DNA of 11,087 bases from an uncultured Collinsella sp. (GTDB taxonomy: Bacteria > Actinomycetota > Coriobacteriia > Coriobacteriales > Coriobacteriaceae): positions 1 to 11,087 of the forward strand of contig URYW01000060.1 of assembly GCA_900552145.1 (NCBI GenBank), given 5' to 3'. Below, in pieces: positions 6,675-11,087 of the stretch; within the stretch, counting starts at the first letter, position 1, and every line of letters begins with the position of its first letter. The notes below the pieces were generated by a model, which was not told the DNA's origin, searched no databases, and worked only from the letters and a program-made list of their open reading frames with translations. A program made the translations under genes and the position numbers.

Positions 6675-7639
6675 ATGCATGCAGCGGAAATTCCTTTCGG
6701 GGGGGGGTATCTCCCAGATTTACCCGCCGCCCGAAGGGGCAGTCGACAGTCGAGTACGTACTGATCATCGCGATCATCGTCCTGGTGGTGCTGATCGCGG
6801 GACCGTGGGTCTCGTCGGCGATCACAAACCAGTTCAACACGGTGGCGGGGACGCTCGGCAACGGAATCTCAAAGGGGATCTGGGAGTCGGGCGGCACGGG
6901 CGGCGGCAACGGGTCGTTGACCGACGCCGACATCGTGGACCCCGTTCACGGGATAGCGTTCGCCGTGTACTCGGAGGACGACCACAGCCTCATGTTCTAC
7001 AAGCGCCGCGGGGTCCCCAGAGTCGGTGACATGCTCAACAGCCGCCGCGTGACGGCGGTGTATACGGGGTTCGAAAATGGATACGCCACCGCGACCGTGG
7101 GAAACGACGGCAAGACGACTGCCCCCTGGTGGCCTAACAGAAATAATATCGTGGCCGTAAAGGCCATTGGCGATGGCATAGAAATCCACTCGTTGGCATT
7201 TTGCTTTCAGTACATGGAGAACTGCAAGAGCTTTGATCTGGCAAAGTTCGACATGTCGAACTGCACAAATCTGCAGCACGCATTCGCGTATTGCGGCAAT
7301 GCGACTTCCTTCAGTATTTCAAGCTGGGATACGTCCTCGGTCGTCGAATTCGACTCGGCGCTCAAAAACCTTTACAAGGTCGAGGAGATTGACATCCCCG
7401 GATGGTCGACGCGGAAAGCCGGCGATTTACGTCTCCTTTTTTCCACCGACAGTTCGCTGAAAAGCGTGAAATTTGGACCAGGGTGGAAGACCTCAGATGT
7501 TATGGATATGCTCGGCATGTTTAGCTATTGCAAAAATCTAAACCTCGACTGTTCCGATTGGAATGTCCCAACCTATGCCAATCATAGTGACTTCAATCAC
7601 TGCGCCCCCGGCGTTATCCTCCCGAAGGCGTGGCAGTAG
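6675..7639 (+). CDS. Cassette A: pilin-like N-terminus fused to DUF285/BspA-like repeats, phase OFF
   Basis: This appears to be a surface protein. AGGAG (6664-6668) precedes overlapping starts ATG 6675 and ATG 6679. Between them and the pilin segment lies G9 (6699-6707). With nine Gs neither ATG reads into the pilin frame: the first stops soon after, and the second gives an unrelated frame ending at 7029. The downstream frame carries RRPKGQSTVEYVLIIAIIVL, a class-III/Flp-type prepilin signal (cleavage after G, Glu at +5, then a hydrophobic helix). A Gly-rich linker follows (GGTGGGNGS), then an IgG-like or strand-rich part. The final half has FCFQYMENCKSFDLAKFDMS, then WDTSSVVEFDSAL and MLGMFSYCKNLNLDCSDWN, typical of DUF285/BspA-like repeats. 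The nearest in-frame start is GTG 6785, inside the membrane helix, so it is unlikely to be used. G8 or G11 would open ATG 6679; G7 or G10 would open ATG 6675. Confidence 0.8.
6699..6707 (+). repeat. Poly-G tract (G9) of cassette A
   Basis: Nine consecutive Gs lie 15-20 codons upstream of the hydrophobic pilin core and just after the two start codons. A homopolymer this long inside a coding leader is a classic slipped-strand mispairing site. The present length leaves the gene out of frame. Confidence 0.85.
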
Positions 7640-7685
7640 GTCTGAAGAAACAAAACGGCAAGCAGTTTATGTGGCGCGGGCACCC

Positions 7686-7743
7686 GTGCCGCCGTTGCCT
7701 CAGCGGCACGTTACGGGCTAGTCGGTTCGATTTAACGTACGCT
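7686..7743 (+). promoter_or_regulatory. Cassette B upstream region: inverted repeat and putative -10
   Basis: GTGCCGC (7686-7692) and GCGGCAC (7703-7709) are inverted copies with a 10-nt spacer. They end 75 nt before the first ATG of cassette B, close to the spacing seen in A and C. TACGCT (7738-7743) lies where A has TATCCT and C has TACGCT. No good -35 is visible. The spacer is longer than in A and C. Confidence 0.4.
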
Positions 7744-7809
7744 CTGCATGCAATATCAATCCCCATGCGAAGGGCGTGTCGCATATGCATGCAGCGGCAA
7801 TTAACCTTC

Positions 7810-7819
7810 GGGGGGTGGG
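7810..7819 (+). repeat. Interrupted poly-G tract of cassette B
   Basis: The position equivalent to the G10 tract of cassette C reads GGGGGGTGGG: same length, one G replaced by T. The interruption shortens the slippage-prone run to six and would lock the frame in phase with ATG 7789. Confidence 0.75.
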
Positions 7820-8059
7820 TATCTCCTAGGAATACCCGCCTCCGAGGCCAAGGAGCCATCGAGTACGTTCTGGTCATCGCGATTATCGTCCTGGTTGTGA
7901 TGATAGCCGGCCCTTGGGTCTCGTCGGCAATCAGTAACCAGTTCAACACGGTGGCGGTAGTATTGGTAAACGGGACAGCAGGTGGGACTTGGGAACCGAG
8001 CGGTTCCGGCAGCGGTAACGGCGCGGGTTCCGCGACCGTCCAGGCGGCGCTCGCCAAGG

Positions 8060-8081
8060 ACGCGAAGGACACGCGAAGGAC
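8060..8081 (+). repeat. 11-bp tandem duplication in cassette B
   Basis: ACGCGAAGGAC is repeated exactly, at 8060-8070 and 8071-8081. Cassette C has a single copy in the same context (GCCAAGGACGCGAAGGACTG). Eleven is not a multiple of three, so the duplication shifts the frame at AKDAKD. Confidence 0.85.
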
Positions 8082-8799
8082 TGGACCCTCGGTGAGCAGA
8101 AGGCAGTTGCCGAGGACATCGCCGCCAAGGGCGAGGCGTCGCCCGCCTACGCCAAGGCGAAGGCCGCGATGGATGCCGGCACCGAGTTCTCGATGAAGCT
8201 CACCGATGGCAAGACGCTGACTTACCGCATTATCGGCATCAATCATGATGACCCTGCAGGCGGATCCGGCAAGGCGGGCCTCACGTTCCTCACCACCACG
8301 ACGGGCATTTGGTCCCCCATGAACGCGATTGACACCAACGCCGGCGGTTGGGAGAAGTCTGAACTCCGTCAGAAAATGAACTCCGGCAAGATCTGGAATC
8401 TGATGCCCTCCGATTTCCAGTCCAAGGTGAAGGCCGTCAAAAAGCTATCGAACAATGTCGGGGGCGGTGATGAGAACAAGAACGCCGCCGTGACGGCTAC
8501 CTCGGACAAGCTGTTCCTGCTCAGCTACTCTGAGATCGCCCCCCACCTCCTATTGGGCATCCTATCCCTGGACTTCCTCCGAGGGCACCCAGTACGAGGC
8601 CTTCAAAGGCAAGGTGACGGAGAACTATAATCCCAACTCTGCCATTGCCATTGGCAGCGGTTGGTGGGAGCGTTCGGTGTTTCCGAACGCCTCGAAGGGC
8701 TTCCTCCATGTCGACAGCAGCGGCAATCCGTCGGACAGCAACTCCGCGCCGGGCTGGTTTTGCGTCTCCCCCGCCTGGTGCTTCTAGCTTGTCTAGCGC

Positions 8800-8832
8800 A
8801 AAGCCCGCGTTACCCCGCGCGTGCTTTCTTTT
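8800..8832 (+). terminator. Intrinsic terminator after cassette B
   Basis: AAAGC-C-CGCG (8800-8809) pairs with CGCG-GTGCTTT (8818-8827, one mismatch and a wobble) and is followed by CTTTT. It sits 13 nt after the cassette B stop and is the counterpart of the better terminator after cassette C. Confidence 0.55.
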
Positions 8833-8981
8833 GGCGACCGAACGAACGGCTTCAGGTTCATGGCACGGGTAGTCGGATTGAAGAGAAATGGGGTCATACA
8901 GCGGCTCTCAGAGCGCCTGCCGCACTCCCCCGCCATTACCTCAGCTGCGTCCTCGTATAGAGTCCATCCTGCTTGGTGTTT
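8823..8981 (+). repeat. 3' flanking repeat, copy 1 (after cassette B)
   Basis: This 159-bp stretch aligns without gaps to 10554-10712 after cassette C (offset 1731). The core 8883-8926 is identical over 44 nt. Inside the core, CAGCGGCTCT-C-AGAGCGCCTG is a near-perfect palindrome. Frames are open on both strands across the block (+: NGVIQRLSERLPH; -: YEDAAEVMAGECGRRSES), but differences between copies show no clear third-position bias, so I do not call a gene. Conserved flanks could support recombination between cassettes. Confidence 0.75.
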
Positions 8982-9049
8982 CGAGTTCGGGGCGTATACG
9001 GTGGGTGGATAATGGATTCACTTCGATGACGGCGTGTACGGGAGCGACC

Positions 9050-9277
9050 ATGGCGATGCGCGAGATCGCGGTCAAGTTCGATGAGGGCGAAATGGCCTTG
9101 ATTCAGGGCCATGCGGACGCCACGGGCATGACCTTTTCCGAGTTCGTGAGAAGGGCCGCGTTCGAGAAGGCTGAGGACATGGCGGACATCGAGGCCTACA
9201 ACGAGGCTTTGGACGGGGACGGCGGCACTCGCTACCCGATGGAAGAGGTCGTGCGCATGGCGGTGGAGGCTGAGTGA
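9050..9277 (+). CDS. DUF6290 / RelB-like ribbon-helix-helix antitoxin, no toxin partner seen
   Basis: The 75-aa product starts MAMREIAVKFDEGEMALIQG and continues HADATGMTFSEFVRRAAFEK. An N-terminal beta strand (IAVKF) followed by two helices with G-M-T-F-S-E-F-V-R-R is the ribbon-helix-helix DNA-binding pattern of CopG/RelB-type antitoxins. The acidic C-terminal part (DMADIEAYNEALD; YPMEEVVRMAVEAE) matches DUF6290 members. ATG 9050 has GGGAG (9040-9044) 5 nt upstream. The longer frame back to 8888 runs through the 3' flanking repeat and is not credible. A RelE-type toxin normally follows, but here a terminator comes about 45 nt after the stop and no toxin ORF exists, so it is an orphan. It might regulate neighbouring promoters; that is only a guess. 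Confidence 0.8.
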   Translation: MAMREIAVKFDEGEMALIQGHADATGMTFSEFVRRAAFEKAEDMADIEAYNEALDGDGGTRYPMEEVVRMAVEAE

Positions 9278-9322
9278 TTGTCCACACGCGTTGTCTGTCT
9301 CGGCTCTAAAGGCTTCTCTTGG

Positions 9323-9357
9323 GCGGGGTTCGGCTTATAGCCGGGTCCCGCTTTTTT
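9323..9357 (+). terminator. Intrinsic terminator after the antitoxin gene
   Basis: GCGGGGTTCGGCT (9323-9335) pairs with AGCCGGGTCCCGC (9339-9351), with three G-U pairs and a 3-nt loop, followed by six Ts (9352-9357). Strong and correctly placed. Confidence 0.85.
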
Positions 9358-9478
9358 GCGGCTTTCAGTTGTCTTTCTGAAGGTATGAAATGGCTGCCTC
9401 GATATGAATACGGTCGGCATTCGAAGCGGACGTTATAGCCGCGCTAATAGCGCATGACTTTCTCCCCTGCCGTCATCG

Positions 9479-9526
9479 TTGCCGCAGCGGCAAGACCGTT
9501 GCAAATACTTGGAATAGCCCTACGCT
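9479..9526 (+). promoter_or_regulatory. Cassette C upstream region: inverted repeat and putative promoter
   Basis: TTGCCGC (9479-9485) and GCGGCAA (9487-9493) form a perfect inverted repeat ending 71 nt before the first ATG. TTGCAA (9499-9504) and TACGCT (9521-9526) with 16-nt spacing may be the promoter; the -10 to ATG distance (38 nt) equals that of cassette A. The inverted repeat overlaps the region just upstream of -35, where an activator or repressor could bind. Confidence 0.5.
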
Positions 9527-9568
9527 CGGCTCGTATTGCAAACCCCGAGTGAAGGGAGCCGTATATGC

Positions 9569-10516
9569 ATGCAGCGGCAATTAACCTTCGGGGGGGGGGT
9601 CGCTCCTGAAACGGCCCGCTACCGAGGGCGATCAATTATCGAGTACGTCCTGATCATTGCCGTCATCGGCCTGGTCATCGTGTTCGCGGGACCCGGCGTG
9701 GCCGGAGCCATCCGAAACCAGTTCAACCTGGTCGGCAACACGGTGAACAATGGGACGGTCGGCGGCGTCGAGGGAGGCGCGTCCGGTGGCGGCTCCGCAG
9801 GCGCCGATTCCGCGGCCGTCCAGGTGGCCATCGCCAAGGACGCGAAGGACTGGACCCTCGACGAGCAGGAGGCGGTTGCCAAAGACATTGCCAAGAACGG
9901 TACATCGTCTATCGCCTACGCCAAGGCCAAGGCCGCCATGGATGCCGGCACCAAGTTCTCGATGAAGCTGACCAATGGCAAGACGCTCGAGTACCGTATC
10001 ATCGGCATCAACCACGACGACTTGGCCGATGGTAGCGGCATGGCAGGCTTGACGTTCGAGGCGACCAACTCTGCCTTGGGTAGCCAGAGGATGAACGCTA
10101 CGGACACCAATGCCGGTGGTTGGGATAAGTCCGAGCTCCGTACCCGCCTCAACAGCGGTGACCTCTGGTTGCTCCTGCCCAGCGAGCTCCAGTCAAAGGT
10201 GAAACCCGTCACAAAGACAACCGATAACGTTGGCGGTAACGGGGGCGGTGCCCCCTCGGCGACGACCGACAAGGTTTTTCTGCTCTCGGCAACCGAAGTA
10301 TACGGGGATATGCAATCTGACGGCATCCAGTACGAGCGCTACAAATCCAAGGGCGTGACGGTGTCGAACTATTCCGGTGCATCAGGCTATAGCCACTGGA
10401 CTCGTTCCGTGAGACCGCGCAGCTCCACATCCTTTCGCTATGTTCAAAGCGGCGGTATTTGCTACAGCTACAGCGCGACGGACTCGTTTTATGTCCTCCC
10501 CGCTTTCTGCTTCTGA
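9569..10516 (+). CDS. Cassette C: pilin-like N-terminus fused to DUF6273, phase ON
   Basis: This is the intact member, 315 aa from ATG 9569. A Shine-Dalgarno (AAGGGAG, 9552-9558) lies 6 nt before an out-of-frame ATG 9565 and 10 nt before ATG 9569. The leader MQRQLTF is followed by G10 (9590-9599) read as GGGV, then RYRGRSIIEYVLIIAVIGLV: a Flp/class-III prepilin signal with predicted cleavage RG|RSIIEY, Glu at +5, and a hydrophobic helix to about residue 55. A Gly/Ser linker (GGVEGGASGGGSAGAD) leads to the conserved AKDAKDWTLDEQEAVAKDIA. DUF6273 follows: YRIIGINHDD, ATDTNAGGWDKSELRTRLNS, LLPSELQSKVKPVTK, DKVFLLSATEVYG, HWTRSVRPRSSTSFRYV and the end VLPAFCF. Likely processed by a prepilin peptidase and displayed at the surface, on a pilus or the membrane; no Tad machinery lies in the window. 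G9 would open ATG 9565 instead; G8 or G11 would close both. Confidence 0.88.
   Translation: MQRQLTFGGGVAPETARYRGRSIIEYVLIIAVIGLVIVFAGPGVAGAIRNQFNLVGNTVNNGTVGGVEGGASGGGSAGADSAAVQVAIAKDAKDWTLDEQEAVAKDIAKNGTSSIAYAKAKAAMDAGTKFSMKLTNGKTLEYRIIGINHDDLADGSGMAGLTFEATNSALGSQRMNATDTNAGGWDKSELRTRLNSGDLWLLLPSELQSKVKPVTKTTDNVGGNGGGAPSATTDKVFLLSATEVYGDMQSDGIQYERYKSKGVTVSNYSGASGYSHWTRSVRPRSSTSFRYVQSGGICYSYSATDSFYVLPAFCF
9590..9599 (+). repeat. Poly-G tract (G10) of cassette C
   Basis: Ten consecutive Gs lie inside the prepilin leader between the paired ATGs and the hydrophobic segment. At this length ATG 9569 is in frame and ATG 9565 ends after 14 codons. The same tract is G9 in cassette A and interrupted in cassette B. 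Confidence 0.88.
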
Positions 10517-10529
10517 TCTCTTTCATCGC

Positions 10530-10560
10530 AAAGCCCCCGCAATCCTGCGAGGGCTTTTCT
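10530..10560 (+). terminator. Intrinsic terminator after cassette C
   Basis: AAAGCCCCCGCA (10530-10541) pairs with TGCGAGGGCTTT (10546-10557, one mismatch) around a 4-nt loop, followed by TTTTCTTTT. It begins 13 nt after the cassette C stop. Confidence 0.85.
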
Positions 10561-10712
10561 TTTGGCGATTACTCAAACAATTCGAGGTTCATTGTACAGG
10601 TAATCGGGTTGAGGAGAAATGGGGTCATACAGCGGCTCTCAGAGCGCCTGCCGCACTTCCCCGCCATTACCTTTGCGGCATCCTCGTATGGAGTCCATCC
10701 TGGTTGGCGTTT
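10554..10712 (+). repeat. 3' flanking repeat, copy 2 (after cassette C)
   Basis: Gapless counterpart of 8823-8981, with the identical 44-nt core at 10614-10657. A - strand frame here ends at 10569-10571 (MNLELFE, stop) and a + frame reads RNGVIQRLSERLPH as in copy 1. No gene is called. Cassette A has no such block after it. Confidence 0.75.
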
Positions 10713-10986
10713 TGTTGTAACCGCTCACTTGTCCACAGATCAAGTGAACTGCTGGAATAAATACAGCGACACACTAGTTCGTTACAGTCGCCATATCTGC
10801 GTAAATCGCCGCGATAAATACAGCCTGTACTCGTCTGTATACCAGCTACGCGTATGTAGATTCATGTCGCGTTAATAAATCGGCTCAAGCGCGTGCAAAA
10901 CGCGCAAGTAACCGCAAAAAGCGATTATCGCGCAGGTAGATTTTTGGCACCCTGTTGCTTAATCAAAATTAAGCAATTGCTTAAAA
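10713..10986. other. Non-coding stretch with short repeats
   Basis: No gene is visible. ATAAATACAGC occurs twice (10757-10767 and 10814-10824, 57 nt apart). GCGCGT-gcaaa-ACGCGC (10889-10905) is a perfect 6-bp hairpin. TTGCTTAAT-caaa-ATTAAGCAA (10955-10976) is a perfect 9-bp inverted repeat followed by a third TTGCTTAA (10977-10984). These lie between the cassettes and a tRNA 3' end, where integration sites often occur, but no integrase or duplicated tRNA end is present. Confidence 0.45.
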
Positions 10987-10987
10987 C

Positions 10988-11016
10988 AAAAAAGGTCAGG
11001 CACTAGGTGCCTGACC
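10988..11016 (-). terminator. Intrinsic terminator of the tRNA gene
   Basis: Read on -, GGTCAGGCAC (11016-11007) pairs perfectly with GTGCCTGACC (11003-10994) around a 3-nt loop, followed by six Ts (10993-10988). It lies about 10 nt beyond the tRNA 3' end. Confidence 0.85.
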
Positions 11017-11026
11017 TGCAAACTTC

Positions 11027-11087
11027 TGGTCGGGACGACTGGATTCGAACCAGCGCCCCCTTGACCCACTGTCAAGTGCGCTACCAA
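11027..11087 (-). tRNA. Partial tRNA, proline-type body with apparent anticodon GTG
   Basis: The - strand gives 61 nt from the D-loop (TTGGTAGCGCA) to an encoded CCA (11029-11027). The anticodon arm is CTTGA-CAGTGGG-TCAAG, and the T arm GCTGG-TTCGAAT-CCAGT is normal. The acceptor 3' strand CGTCCCG with discriminator A predicts a 5' end CGGGACG. A C1-G72 pair with A73 is characteristic of bacterial tRNA-Pro. By position, bases 34-36 read GTG (His), and position 33 is A instead of the nearly universal U. A proline tRNA would be expected to have CTGGGGG in this loop. The 5' acceptor strand is outside the window. That it is a tRNA is secure; its identity is not. Confidence 0.85.

Larger units (their letters stand above)
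7789..8787 (+). pseudogene. Cassette B: pilin-like N-terminus fused to DUF6273, frame disrupted
   Basis: From ATG 7789 the frame reads MQRQLTFGGWVSPRNTRLRG, then QGAIEYVLVIAIIVL (Flp-type prepilin signal, Glu at +5), SSAISNQFNTVA, and a Gly/Ser linker. The tract is GGGGGGTGGG, so the frame is fixed open. At 8060-8081 an 11-bp unit (ACGCGAAGGAC) is present twice where cassette C has one copy, throwing the frame off. The DUF6273 core continues in the next frame from about 8082 (YRIIGINHDD; AIDTNAGGWEKSELRQKMNS; LMPSDFQSKVKAVKK). At C6 (8539-8544) one surplus C returns to the first frame, giving TSYWASYPWTSSEGTQYEAF, then WWERSVFPNASKGF and VSPAWCF with a stop at 8785-8787. Net change is +12 nt. 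As given it makes a truncated pilin-like product ending at 8196. It may be a pseudogene or a second kind of switch. Confidence 0.75.

Noticed and set aside
6679..7029. 116-aa ORF starting MQRKFLSGGG on +
   Set aside because: It is cassette A read from ATG 6679 in the wrong phase of G9. After the tract it becomes Arg/Gly-rich and runs out of frame with the clear pilin and DUF285 codons.
8888..9049. N-terminal extension of the antitoxin ORF to ATG 8888
   Set aside because: It runs through the repeated 3' flanking block and has no family counterpart; ATG 9050 has a good Shine-Dalgarno and matches the family start.
10757..10824. CRISPR-like array or iterons
   Set aside because: Only two copies of an 11-nt motif, no regular unit, no cas or rep gene.

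Overview
The window looks like a Coriobacteriia chromosome, most likely Collinsella. Evidence: high-GC coding with strong C/G third positions, the leuS / rimP-nusA neighbourhood, and proteins of Collinsella type (DUF6273, DUF285/BspA-like, IS21 and IS30 fragments). The genus is inferred from recognition; no search was run.

Layout. (1) 1-1586: 3' part of leuS on + and its terminator. (2) 1669-3105: promoter, a terminator-like leader hairpin, rimP, and the first 278 codons of nusA. nusA breaks off inside KH1 and infB is absent. (3) 3106-4150: the break is filled by a short IS30-like fragment and the right end of an IS21-family element on -, with a frameshifted istB and only the tail of istA. 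(4) 4150-5860: a degraded zone with one small unknown ORF on +, a frameshifted unknown gene on -, and about 500 bases with no gene. (5) 5860-6486: an AT-richer DUF1648/SdpI-like membrane protein on -. (6) 6588-10712: three paralogous cassettes on +. Each has an upstream inverted repeat, a Shine-Dalgarno, two overlapping start codons (ATGcATG), a poly-G tract inside the prepilin leader, a Flp/class-III-type pilin N-terminus (G|xxxxEY) and a large C-terminal domain. That domain is DUF285/BspA-like in A and DUF6273 in B and C. A RelB-like orphan antitoxin lies between B and C. (7) 10713-11087: non-coding DNA, a terminator on -, and a partial tRNA on -.

The main result is region 6. It reads as a phase-variable family of pilin-anchored surface proteins. 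Cassette C (G10) is in frame. Cassette A (G9) is out of frame from both ATGs. Cassette B has its tract interrupted by a T, which fixes the frame, but it carries an 11-bp tandem duplication and a 6-C run that shift the frame and then restore it. Because the two ATGs lie 4 nt apart in different frames, two of the three possible tract phases would give a pilin product, from different start codons. I know of no description of exactly this arrangement, but could not check the literature.

The second anomaly is the interrupted nusA, normally an essential gene. It means either a real IS-mediated rearrangement or an assembly join at a repeat.
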